The translations under genes and the position numbers were made by a program. DNA of 45,146 bases from Sedimentisphaerales bacterium (GTDB taxonomy: Bacteria > Planctomycetota > Phycisphaerae > Sedimentisphaerales > Anaerohalosphaeraceae), in assembly GCA_028282905.1 (NCBI GenBank), contig JANQGW010000158.1, forward strand, positions 1 through 45,146, given 5' to 3'. How positions within the stretch are numbered: the first letter of the stretch is position 1; the number at the start of each line of letters is the position of its first letter. Shown here in pieces: positions 1 to 8,075 of the stretch. A model generated the notes under the pieces. That model saw nothing but the letters and a program-made list of their open reading frames with translations, was not told the DNA's origin and ran no database searches.

Positions 1-556
1 TACGGTCGCGAATCGGCGGCAGATTCGGGCTGTCCTTACGGTTGCCGATGCCGGCGTAGATGGAAATAAAGCGGGGCGAATTGAAAAACACGCCGTAGCC
101 TTCGCTGGAGACATAAAACGGTACCGGAGCATGCAGGCGTTCCTGGCCGCGGCTGTAATGGTCCATCCGCATGTGATAGACTCTGCCGCGTCGGTTCATG
201 CCCTCAAATTGCAGTCCCAGTCCGTAGAGTTTTTCCTGTGTTCCCAGCGGGACACGCACAATCGAGCGATTGCCGGAGACAAATCCGCGAATCTGCTCTT
301 TATCCAGGGGAAACTCAGCTTTTTCCATGTTTGTCAGGGCGTCAATCTTTACCGGGGCGCCGGCAAAGGACATATAGGTTAGCTTTTCCGGCGTGCCGAT
401 TTGTGCTGACCAGATGCCGGGGGCTTTCTGCTGCCAGGTCAATGTCGGCATGGCGTCAATGGTGGTCTCGGTGGGAGCAGCGACACAGGATGCACCTGGA
501 ATAAGGACTAAGGCTGTTATTAATATCCTGAATGTTGATTCGATGGTTCGCTTCAT
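1..556 (-). CDS. Glycoside hydrolase family 31 protein, N-terminal part (runs off left edge)
   Basis: The frame opens with ATG at 556 and is still open at base 1, giving 185 residues. Residues 1-27 form a signal peptide (basic MKR start, hydrophobic ILITALVLIPG, then ASCVAA). The rest matches the N-terminal beta-sandwich of GH31 alpha-glycosidases: the LYGLGLQFEG stretch, then DHYSRGQERLHAPVPFYVSS and GYGVFFNSP are typical of alpha-xylosidase/alpha-glucosidase members. The catalytic (beta/alpha)8 barrel lies outside the window, so substrate cannot be judged. GAGAC lies a few bases before the ATG. The gene is separated by 252 bp from the sulfatase behind it and may have its own promoter (see 621-635). 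The family call is from remembered motifs; an exported alpha-glycosidase fits the sulfatase-rich surroundings. Confidence 0.75.
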   Translation of the reverse strand, partial: MKRTIESTFRILITALVLIPGASCVAAPTETTIDAMPTLTWQQKAPGIWSAQIGTPEKLTYMSFAGAPVKIDALTNMEKAEFPLDKEQIRGFVSGNRSIVRVPLGTQEKLYGLGLQFEGMNRRGRVYHMRMDHYSRGQERLHAPVPFYVSSEGYGVFFNSPRFISIYAGIGNRKDSPNLPPIRDR

Positions 557-808
557 GTTTTGTCTCCAATTGATTTTCAGTTTTGATTTCAGTTTTGGTG
601 ATATTTCAAATGAAAATACCACATGATTTGTGCCAAACTTTATAAAATTTAATGCGCATAGTCAAGGAACTTCTTAATTGAGAAGCAAAAGCAGGCCGGA
701 AAAGCGGAAAAACCGCAAGTGTGAGGTGAAGAGGTGTTTTCTCTTAAACTCAGGACGATGTTGGTGAAAATCATGCTGTAGAATTAGCTCTCTCTTAAAT
801 CAGGGCTA
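557..808. other. Intergenic region between sulfatase stop and GH31 start
   Basis: This AT-rich 252-bp gap carries no convincing gene. On the minus strand it holds a possible sigma-70 promoter (TTGACT, 17 bp, TAAAGT, around 637-668) and a possible sigma-54-like element at 621-635. No strong terminator was seen after the sulfatase stop. Confidence 0.4.
621..635 (-). promoter_or_regulatory. Weak sigma-54-like promoter candidate for GH31 gene
   Basis: On the minus strand the sequence reads TGGCACA-AATC-ATGT, with a perfect -24 half and correct GG-to-GT spacing but a poor -12 half (ATGT instead of TTGC). Transcription would start near 609, about 53 nt before the GH31 ATG. It resembles the better candidate at 15068-15082. 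An overlapping sigma-70 candidate makes this ambiguous. Confidence 0.25.
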
Positions 809-2239
809 TTATGGTTGTGGGTCAAAGAAGCGGGCATTTTTTCCAACACAGTTATAGTCTCCGATGTCATCCCGAGCCCATTCGGCAAGGCGGGTCAATT
901 CCATGACTTTGTCCGGGTGTTGATCCGCAATATTAGTTGTCTCTCCTATATCCTGCTCCAGGTCATAGAGCAGTGGCTCAGAGAAATCGATAATATCCGC
1001 CTCTTTATGAAAGACGTTCCAAGTTGGCATGGTATTCGTCTTGCGAGGTAGGTGAAGTTTCCACTTGCCGCAGCGGACAGCCATGAGTTGTCTATGGACA
1101 TAGTAGTAAAACGTTTGAGTAGGACTGACGGCTCCTGCCTGGCCATGGATGAGTTCAGTGATATTTTTACCATCAATGACACGGTCTTGAGGCACTTTGC
1201 CGCTGGCCAGTGAAGTCAGTGTCGGAAGCAGGTCCATCGTGGTTGCTATTTCTGAACAAACCTTTTCCTCTGGTATCCGTCCCGGCGCCCACATGACACA
1301 GGGCACGCGAACGCCGCCTTCCCAGGCGGAAGTCTTATGGCCGCGTAATGGCGCTGCGTTGCCGCCGTGTGAGCCTTTTGTATCTTTCTGCACACTGAGC
1401 GCCGGATGCCGGTCAAGGAACCAGGGGCCGTTATCACTGGTAAAGATAAAGTAAGTGTTTTTTTCAAGTCCCAATGTTTTGATTTCCTGGACGACCCGGC
1501 CCACATGGTAATCGATCTCTTCGACCACATCGCCGTACAGTCCCCGTTGTGACTTCCCCCTAAACTGCTCTGACGCGGCCAGTCTGATGTGAGGCATCGT
1601 ATGAGGTATATAAACAAAGAATGGATGACTTCTGTTATTCCTTATAAACTCAAGAGCCTCGTCCGTATAGCGTTTGGTAAGGGTTGCCATGTCGGCTTTG
1701 GGTTCGATCAATGTCTCATTGCGCAAAAGGTTCACGAAGCTGTCATTACTGGTTGGTGTTCCGAAGAAATAATCAAAGCCTTGCCGAGTTGGTAAAAGAG
1801 TCCTGTCATAATTTTTTTGCGTGTGGCCGGCAAGATCCCACTTTCCAAAACAACCCGTCTTATATCCCAACCCCTTTAGACTCTCAGCGATTGTAATTTC
1901 TTTCGTATGCAGATATGGGTGTATGCTTTTTTGATCGTTATTTCGTTTGGCCACTCTTAGGGGATAGCAACCGGTCATCAGCGAAGCGCGAGAGGGGCCG
2001 CACACTGTTTGGGCGTAAAAGCTGGTGAAGCGAGTGCCTTCTTCCGCTAACCGGTCGATATTGGGTGTTTGTATCGTTGCAGAGCCAAAACAGCCAATAT
2101 CCTGATAGCCCAAATCATCGGCGAAGAAAATAATAAAGTTGGGCTTATCGCTCGCCGGACAGATACCGGAGAACATCAATACACCAGACAGCCATAACAG
2201 AAAAAGTATTCTAATCCGTACTTTCAGTTTCAGGATCAT
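809..2239 (-). CDS. Sulfatase (family S1, exported)
   Basis: A formylglycine-dependent type I sulfatase that would hydrolyse sulfate esters, probably on a glycan. Residues 1-29 are a signal peptide, followed by the metal-binding FFADDLGYQDIG (Asp41-Asp42) and the maturation motif C80-G-P-S-R84 followed by ASLMTG. Later come GKWDLAGH and the TSDNGP motif. Total 476 residues, normal for S1. I chose the ATG at 2239 because the alternative ATG at 2251 itself overlaps the GGAG that sits 7 nt upstream of 2239. It follows the propeller/peroxidase gene by 56 nt on the same strand and may be the last gene of the LacI-HzsA-like operon. No sulfatase-maturating enzyme is in the window, so Cys80 conversion must come from elsewhere. 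Confidence 0.9.
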   Translation of the reverse strand: MILKLKVRIRILFLLWLSGVLMFSGICPASDKPNFIIFFADDLGYQDIGCFGSATIQTPNIDRLAEEGTRFTSFYAQTVCGPSRASLMTGCYPLRVAKRNNDQKSIHPYLHTKEITIAESLKGLGYKTGCFGKWDLAGHTQKNYDRTLLPTRQGFDYFFGTPTSNDSFVNLLRNETLIEPKADMATLTKRYTDEALEFIRNNRSHPFFVYIPHTMPHIRLAASEQFRGKSQRGLYGDVVEEIDYHVGRVVQEIKTLGLEKNTYFIFTSDNGPWFLDRHPALSVQKDTKGSHGGNAAPLRGHKTSAWEGGVRVPCVMWAPGRIPEEKVCSEIATTMDLLPTLTSLASGKVPQDRVIDGKNITELIHGQAGAVSPTQTFYYYVHRQLMAVRCGKWKLHLPRKTNTMPTWNVFHKEADIIDFSEPLLYDLEQDIGETTNIADQHPDKVMELTRLAEWARDDIGDYNCVGKNARFFDPQP

Positions 2240-2295
2240 ATAACACTCCATATTTCTTTAGCGCAAATGTTTCCTGATGCACTTCATTGCCCCGG

Positions 2296-4140
2296 CTACA
2301 GTGACAGCAGGAAAGTTTCCAGGTCGGACAGTTCCTTTTCGGAGAGGTCTTTGGTACTGCCGTGGCGGTCGGTCGGGTTATGTGTGGTCAACACATCCCG
2401 CAGTGTCTGGGCACGTCCGTCGTAGAGATACGGTGCGGTTCGCCACAGCTCAATCAGTGTGGGTGTGTCAAATTTATCATCCGCGTGGCGATTTCGGCCG
2501 GTGCCGACATTGTAGCTTTTGCCATTGGTATAGAGCGGGCCGGCGTGACAATCCGCGCAGCCGGCTTCAATGAAGACATATTTGCCGCGAAGTGCTGATG
2601 CACTCAGTTGACCATCTTCCAGGTAGGGGCTGGGAACTGGTTTGAGTGATGTCAGGTAGGCGTCCATGGCCTGCGCTTCCTGTTCGGGCCTCTGCATGAA
2701 CTGGATATATTTCATGCCCGCCCGGACGGCGGTTTCGGCTCTGTCACGTACGCCTAATGCCATGACCGGCGGAGTCTGGTGAGACAGCAAAAGGCTCTTG
2801 GTGTTTTTGGGGTTGCCGATACCGTCGTTGAGCAGATCCCAGTTCAGACCGTCCACCCGGCCGTCATCGCCGTGACAGCTCCCGCAGCTTTGCCATTGCT
2901 GAAAACAAATGGTGGCGTCATTAAACAGCATCTGTCCCCGGCGGATAGCTGTCAGGGGGGCTTTCGGCCCTAACGCAATAGAGTTTACATGATTGGAGGT
3001 TAAGTCCACGGCTGCCAGGCTGTCGCTGAAGTATTCGGCGGCGTAAACGGTATTGCCGGCAATGGCAATGCCTCTTGGCCCCTTGCCGTCGAGTTTGATG
3101 CGTTTGCGAATTCCCATCAGGAAGGACAGGTCGTTGGGGACATCTTCGGCGGATTTTGAAACGCCGTTGACATCTTTCCCGCTCGCGGCCAGCGTAAGTC
3201 GTTCGTGCATTGCGGCACGGTCAATCAGGCTGATTTCATCTGTTCCCGCGTGACTGACACAAAGGGTTTTGCCGTCTGTTGAACAGGCAACAGCCCAGGG
3301 ATTGGCGGCTCCCAGGTCCACGTCGTCCAGCAGGACAGTGTTGAGCAGCGTTAAGTTTTCCGCGTCGATAATACTCAGGGCATTGGTATTGATCCAGCCG
3401 CGTTCAAGTTGTGTGGTAGGGATTTGGTAGCGAGCCAGAATATGTGTGACATAAGCGAATTTTCCGTCCTTTGAGAGGGTGACGTCTCGCAGAATAATAC
3501 TGCCGTTGGGCAGTTGGATTGTTTTGAGAACGCGCTTGTCAACGGTGTCAATGACGGACACTGCTGCTGCGGCATAATCGCCGTCAGCGGCGCCTTTCGG
3601 CAACAGGTTGGCGACAAACAGTCGCTTACCGTCCGGCGAAAGTTGTGAAGAGACGGGCTGACGGGACACATTGATTTCCGCAATGGTATTGCCGTTTTGA
3701 AGATCAACGGCCACGACACTGTCATTAAAGCACTGGCACACATAAGCCGTTTTTCCGTCCGGACTGATTGAGACAGCCGTTGGAGTATGGCCGACGGCAA
3801 TGGTTCGGACGACTCTTTTCGAAGCCAGGTCAACGATGATGAGTTTACCGTCTTCATCTCCGGCAGTTACAATGAGCTTATTGCCGTCCGGTGTTAATGC
3901 GGCAGCGGATGGGTTGTCAGGCAAGGTGATTGCTGATTCAACAGTGTTTGTCGAAGTATCAAAAATATCAATTCTCCCGGCGGTTGATTCGATAATATAA
4001 AGTTTGCTGCCGGCAGCGTCACTGACAACAATTGAAGGCGATAAGTAGCCCCATGCACTTCCAATCAGGGCTGACAGTATCAATAGAAGCAAAGGTGCTA
4101 AGTTGCCGTTTTTCGTATTCAATGAAATGTGTTTATACAC
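2296..4140 (-). CDS. YVTN beta-propeller fused to di-haem cytochrome c peroxidase domain (HzsB-HzsC-like architecture)
   Basis: A 614-residue exported protein starting at GTG 4140, with GGAG 8 nt upstream (no better ATG). Residues 1-31 are a signal peptide. Residues ~35-395 are a YncE/YVTN-type propeller with repeated SPDGKxAYV strands. Residues ~400-614 are a di-haem peroxidase/MauG-like domain with two c-haem sites, C419-G-S-C-H423 and C528-A-D-C-H532, and a peroxidase-like TPTLIELWRTAPYLYDGRAQTL segment near the end. This propeller-plus-peroxidase order is what is known for the beta and gamma subunits of hydrazine synthase, fused into one chain in some anammox species. It lies 23 nt behind the HzsA-like gene, so the two products probably form a periplasmic multihaem complex. 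The real reaction is unknown; many heterotrophic planctomycetes have propeller-peroxidases. Confidence 0.82.
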   Translation of the reverse strand: MYKHISLNTKNGNLAPLLLLILSALIGSAWGYLSPSIVVSDAAGSKLYIIESTAGRIDIFDTSTNTVESAITLPDNPSAAALTPDGNKLIVTAGDEDGKLIIVDLASKRVVRTIAVGHTPTAVSISPDGKTAYVCQCFNDSVVAVDLQNGNTIAEINVSRQPVSSQLSPDGKRLFVANLLPKGAADGDYAAAAVSVIDTVDKRVLKTIQLPNGSIILRDVTLSKDGKFAYVTHILARYQIPTTQLERGWINTNALSIIDAENLTLLNTVLLDDVDLGAANPWAVACSTDGKTLCVSHAGTDEISLIDRAAMHERLTLAASGKDVNGVSKSAEDVPNDLSFLMGIRKRIKLDGKGPRGIAIAGNTVYAAEYFSDSLAAVDLTSNHVNSIALGPKAPLTAIRRGQMLFNDATICFQQWQSCGSCHGDDGRVDGLNWDLLNDGIGNPKNTKSLLLSHQTPPVMALGVRDRAETAVRAGMKYIQFMQRPEQEAQAMDAYLTSLKPVPSPYLEDGQLSASALRGKYVFIEAGCADCHAGPLYTNGKSYNVGTGRNRHADDKFDTPTLIELWRTAPYLYDGRAQTLRDVLTTHNPTDRHGSTKDLSEKELSDLETFLLSL

Positions 4141-4163
4141 AGATAAATCTCCAGGAAAAGAAG

Positions 4164-6722
4164 TTAATTCGTCGGGGCGTCGTAGATTTTTTTGCCGTCA
4201 GAGATTGCTTGACGGATGGATTGTTCCGTTTTTCGGCGTGCGAGGTATTTCTGATTTCGGGCACGGTCGGCATCGGACGGGCTAAACCCGGGCATGTCGG
4301 CGCGAGGTGTTTTTTTGAGCATGTCAGCGCCGGCGCGGATAATGCCGAGTGCCTCTTTGTAGCCGGCATCATTTTTGTCGGCAAATTTCTTCAGACACGG
4401 ACTTTTCTCGGGCCGGTCAAAGCTGACCTGCTGTCCCATCTTCGTGCCGTGGTTGGCAAGACCGGCAAACGGTACTCCCGTCAATTCCGCGAGCCGTTTG
4501 ACTTGTGCCGGCGTCAGCGGGCTGCGACCGGCCAGGTTGCCCGGATAAGCCGACAGGTAGGTCGGGTAGTAGGGGGCGTTGATATCGATCCAGGTGACGA
4601 TCCGGTCAAAGCTTTCTGCATCCAGATTAATGTCCTTATGTCCGGCCCGAATAACCTTGACCAGTTTACTGGCATGTGAACCCCAGGAGTAGGCCTGCTG
4701 GACCTCGGACGGGCCGGCGCCGACGGCTTTGATGCCGCCTTTACGCCACAAGTCATGGTAAGACTGGTTGAATGTCAGCCCCATATCGCCTGCCAGATTC
4801 AGTTTTTTTCCAGCCTTAGTACCGTAGTCATGGCAGCTCATGCAATTTTTGTCAAAGACCGGCTGCACTTCTTGCAGATAGCTGAAAATTCGCGGCGGGC
4901 CGTACCAGCCTTCAAGTTTATCCGGTTTGTGTGTCAGTGCCTTGGGGGTCTGAGCCGCGATTTTCGGCGGGGCGATGCGACGATTGTCGTGACAGCCGAT
5001 ACAGCCGGTCATCTCGCCGGGTTGAATAATGGTGCCGCTTCGCATCGACTGAATCATCATGCCATTTTCGTCCAGTAACTGGAAGAAAACGAATTTTTCC
5101 GCGGGCACTTCAAAAAATACCGAGCCGTCCTCCTCGACCGGGACGGTTCCGAGGATGCGTTTATTTTCAAAGCTGTGCCAGTTCATGGCAGGGCGGTGGA
5201 CGCCTTGGCCGCCCCAGGAAGGTCCGGTCCATGAGCGTTTTTCCGGCGACTCAACAACACGCAGGTATTTCACGGAACCGGGCTTGACGCCCGTCATATG
5301 CGTGCCTTCATAGACGTTGACAACGTAAAACTGTCCGGTTTTGCTGGCATAGTCACGCCGGTCGGGAATTGACTGCGGTCGGTGTGTCGGCTTAATCGGC
5401 ATCGGGTCATAACAGCCGGCGCCTTCGGTATGCAGCAGAATTTCATTGCCGAAGCGATCAATCAGATAAATTCCCATTTGCTCGCCGTGACCGGTTGTCC
5501 GGCTGCAAAGGAAGTACGTATCGTTTAGTGGATACGGGTCTTCATATTTCGGATTGACCGGCATAAATGCGTCCCAGTTGCCCTTGCCAACACGGTTAAT
5601 GGCGTGGGCCGGCCATGTTTGGACAACACCCTCGCGGTCATCAAGTCCAAGCCGCCGGTCAAGAATTGTCAGCGCTCCCCATGGGCGATCGTGGCAGGAA
5701 CCGAAAATGCAGATGACCTGCTGAGTACCGGGAATGGGGCGTGCGTCGATGACGCCGCCGGGTGAGTTGGTGTTGTTACCCCAGTAGATCGCGTGGTTGG
5801 TACCGTCCGGATTCACCGTCCACAGGCCCTGGGCATCGCCGAAGTTACGGTCCACGTACTCCCATCGGTCATAGAGAATTCGGCCATCTTCCAGCAGGGC
5901 GCCGTGTCCTTCAAACAGCGTGCTTTTACCGAGTTGATGGATGTTTTCGCCGTCCGGTCCCATCTTGAACATGTTGGCCATGATGTGGGCGTTGCACATG
6001 CAGTATTTCGGTTCGCGTGACGACGTAAAAGCAATCATGTCATCCGGCAGATACAGCGGGTCAATGTCAGAAAGGCCCGAACCCCGCGTCAGTTGACGCA
6101 GGCCGGAGCCGTCGGTTTTCATCTCATAGATGTGGTAGTCGTCCTGAATGTTTTTCCGCATGGAAAAGATGATTTTACTGCCGTCAAAATAAACTTCCGG
6201 GTCTCTGGCAATACCGTCTTTCAGTTCGATCAGCGTGGTAACTTTGCCGGTGGCGAGATTGATGGATTTCATGGCGCCGCCGCCGGTAAAGCTGTCGGTG
6301 TTGATTTCCCCGGTCTGGAACAGAGTGGCGGTGTTGTGATGATCCACCCGGTATTGCCGACGGACGACGAACAGAATGTCATGCTCACTGACAAGCGGAT
6401 TGGAAAGAAGTGCTGCTCGCTTAAACGTATTGTACTTTTCCAAAATATTTTCCACTGCACGTTCGTTCTTGGGAGGCGTCTGTCGGAATCGGTCGATTGC
6501 CTTTTGGAACTTGTCGAGTTTATCCCGGAAGAGATTCCACTGCTGCTGTTTTTCCGGAAAACGTTCCGCCATATCCTCAATCGCCAGTTTCAGCGACTGG
6601 GGATTGGCTTGCTTAAGGGCTTCCGGTATTGCCGGCTGCTCATTGCCAAAGACGACGGTTTGCAGCAAAAGTCCGAACAGAAGACTGCTTAACACTATAT
6701 AACACGGAATAACTTTTTTCAT
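4164..6722 (-). CDS. HzsA-related di-haem protein with beta-propeller (hydrazine synthase alpha-like)
   Basis: 852 residues from the ATG at 6722, chosen because AGGA lies 8 nt upstream; the ATG at 6749 is an alternative. Residues 1-26 are a signal peptide. A helical region (~30-105) is followed by a TolB/PD40-like propeller (~115-470; DPEVYFDGSKIIFSM, DPLYLPDDMIAFTSSRE) with a CMCNAH cysteine pair at 241-243. A C-terminal part carries c-haem motifs C574-I-G-C-H578 and C627-M-S-C-H631. This matches the HZS alpha middle-domain family. Four residues after His578, where I recall an iron-ligating tyrosine in the Kuenenia enzyme, this protein has Arg582. Hydrazine chemistry is therefore doubtful. 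It sits 42 nt after lacI and 23 nt before the propeller-peroxidase gene, in one operon. Confidence 0.82.
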   Translation of the reverse strand: MKKVIPCYIVLSSLLFGLLLQTVVFGNEQPAIPEALKQANPQSLKLAIEDMAERFPEKQQQWNLFRDKLDKFQKAIDRFRQTPPKNERAVENILEKYNTFKRAALLSNPLVSEHDILFVVRRQYRVDHHNTATLFQTGEINTDSFTGGGAMKSINLATGKVTTLIELKDGIARDPEVYFDGSKIIFSMRKNIQDDYHIYEMKTDGSGLRQLTRGSGLSDIDPLYLPDDMIAFTSSREPKYCMCNAHIMANMFKMGPDGENIHQLGKSTLFEGHGALLEDGRILYDRWEYVDRNFGDAQGLWTVNPDGTNHAIYWGNNTNSPGGVIDARPIPGTQQVICIFGSCHDRPWGALTILDRRLGLDDREGVVQTWPAHAINRVGKGNWDAFMPVNPKYEDPYPLNDTYFLCSRTTGHGEQMGIYLIDRFGNEILLHTEGAGCYDPMPIKPTHRPQSIPDRRDYASKTGQFYVVNVYEGTHMTGVKPGSVKYLRVVESPEKRSWTGPSWGGQGVHRPAMNWHSFENKRILGTVPVEEDGSVFFEVPAEKFVFFQLLDENGMMIQSMRSGTIIQPGEMTGCIGCHDNRRIAPPKIAAQTPKALTHKPDKLEGWYGPPRIFSYLQEVQPVFDKNCMSCHDYGTKAGKKLNLAGDMGLTFNQSYHDLWRKGGIKAVGAGPSEVQQAYSWGSHASKLVKVIRAGHKDINLDAESFDRIVTWIDINAPYYPTYLSAYPGNLAGRSPLTPAQVKRLAELTGVPFAGLANHGTKMGQQVSFDRPEKSPCLKKFADKNDAGYKEALGIIRAGADMLKKTPRADMPGFSPSDADRARNQKYLARRKTEQSIRQAISDGKKIYDAPTN

Positions 6723-6764
6723 CTTACTTTTCCTGTATTTAATAATCATGCCCCTGCGGGCACA

Positions 6765-7826
6765 TTATATGGTTTCGGGTAGAACAAGTTTCGGTGGAAT
6801 CAACAGCCGTGCACCGACCGGTGCATCCGGGTTGGCGATACGGCTAAGCAGTTTATCGGTAGCCCGGCGTCCCATTTCATCGGTGTTGATATCGATGGTT
6901 GCAGGCCGCGGACTCATTTGAGAAAGATACAGTTCCTGGTTCCGGCGGGAAATCACTTCGATGTCAACGCCCGGCTTGAGGCCGAGGCCTTTTAAGACTT
7001 CATAAGCCAGCACGGTAAAATCATCAGCCGGAATGTGCAGGCCGGTAGGGCGGCTGTCGGCAGGAGCATCCGCAATCTTTTTGAGCTGTTCGACCATGGC
7101 TTCCTGTGCCTTTTGGCGGTCCCAGATGCCGCTTTGGAGCGAATGGAAATCACAGGTAAGCATTTCAACAGTAGCGGCATGTCGCTGTGCGGTTGCCTGA
7201 AAGGTCCAGCCGATTTCCTGAAAGCCGCCATGGTTTGAGACGGGGTTTAAGTAAGCAATGTGCTTGTGCCCGCGATCAATGAGATAACGGGCAGCCATGT
7301 CGCCGCATGCGGGGTAATCGGATCCAATTCCGTCTGCCCAGTAATCGTCGCCTGTGTGGCGGGGGCCGCCGAGCATTAATACGACATTGTGTCCTTTTAG
7401 AGCCTGCCGTAGTTGGGGTGATGACTGGCCCATCAGCAGAACCCCGTCAAGCCGGTCGGTGGTGACCATCGCCGGCAGGGTGTATGGGTCCGGAAGCTGT
7501 GTGAACACCATTTGCATGTTAGCCGCGGCCAAGTGACGCTCCGTGGCTGTCATGATTTCCGACATGAGCGGCTGGGCCAGGTAGTCCGGCGCCCACTGAA
7601 CCAGCAAAAAGCCGACCAGACCGGTTTTCAGGGTTGGCTCACGGTGAGCATCTATTTTGCGGTGATGGCGGCGTTTTCGGATTGGGACATAGCCCAGTTC
7701 TTCAATTGCCTGATTCACCCGCTGAACGATGTCTTCTGAAACATACGGGTGGTTATCCAGGACACGTGCTACGGTTGTGTCCGAGACACCGGCCTCAGAG
7801 GCAACTTGTTTCATTGTAACCGTCAT
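6765..7826 (-). CDS. LacI family transcriptional regulator
   Basis: 353 residues. The N-terminal helix-turn-helix (TMKQVASEAGVSDTTVARVLDN, residues 4-25, then PYVSEDIVQRVNQAIEELGY) is classic LacI/GalR. Residues ~70-353 are a periplasmic-binding-protein-like effector domain (DRLDGVLLMG, RGHKHIAYLNP) that would bind a sugar-type ligand. The ATG at 7826 has AGGAG 7 nt upstream. The gene is divergent from the dehydrogenase-aldolase-kinase operon and immediately upstream of the HzsA-like gene, so it could control both sides. Its own promoter (7867-7894) contains one of the four AAAAGACA motifs, which suggests autoregulation. The effector is unknown. Confidence 0.93.
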   Translation of the reverse strand: MTVTMKQVASEAGVSDTTVARVLDNHPYVSEDIVQRVNQAIEELGYVPIRKRRHHRKIDAHREPTLKTGLVGFLLVQWAPDYLAQPLMSEIMTATERHLAAANMQMVFTQLPDPYTLPAMVTTDRLDGVLLMGQSSPQLRQALKGHNVVLMLGGPRHTGDDYWADGIGSDYPACGDMAARYLIDRGHKHIAYLNPVSNHGGFQEIGWTFQATAQRHAATVEMLTCDFHSLQSGIWDRQKAQEAMVEQLKKIADAPADSRPTGLHIPADDFTVLAYEVLKGLGLKPGVDIEVISRRNQELYLSQMSPRPATIDINTDEMGRRATDKLLSRIANPDAPVGARLLIPPKLVLPETI

Positions 7827-7866
7827 AAACGACTCCTGAAGCGATTAATATTTAATTCTACTGCTT

Positions 7867-7894
7867 AATATACCACAAAAGACATGTTTGTCAA
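7867..7894 (-). promoter_or_regulatory. Sigma-70-type promoter for lacI-like gene
   Basis: On the minus strand TTGACA (7889-7894), a 16-bp spacer and TATATT (7867-7872) form a near-consensus promoter about 40 bp before the regulator ATG. The spacer contains the motif copy at 7877, so a bound repressor would block RNA polymerase. Confidence 0.65.
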
Positions 7895-8043
7895 ATGTAA
7901 AAGACACTTGTTTTTGTTGATATATTGCACAAATAATTCATTTTTGAGAAATAATTTTACAAAATTCTTGACATTTTCAAAAAGTGGATTAGTCTCTCAT
8001 TGAAAAGACATGTTTTGTGTGAAAAGAAAGACACAAAAGACAT
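7875..8043. promoter_or_regulatory. Cluster of four AAAAGACA operator-like motifs in divergent promoter region
   Basis: Direct copies begin at 7877 (AAAAGACATG), 7899 (AAAAGACACT), 8003 (AAAAGACATG) and 8035 (AAAAGACATA). The copies at 7877 and 8003 extend into a rough dyad centred on ACATGT, followed by TTTGT or TTTTGT. Offsets are 22, 104 and 32 bp, close to 2, 10 and 3 helical turns. This lies between the divergent lacI-like gene and the catabolic operon. A TTGACA at 7968-7973 may be the plus-strand -35, but its -10 is poor (AGTCTC at 17 bp). The LacI-type protein is the obvious candidate binder; GntR is an alternative. Confidence 0.5.
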
Positions 8044-8075
8044 AACGGTAATCTCGTTTTTCAGGAGGCTCTATT

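Noticed and set aside
2296-6749. Anammox hydrazine synthase
   Set aside because: The architecture is similar, but the putative haem-ligand tyrosine is Arg, no other anammox gene (hydrazine dehydrogenase, nitrite reductase) is present, and the surroundings are glycan-related.
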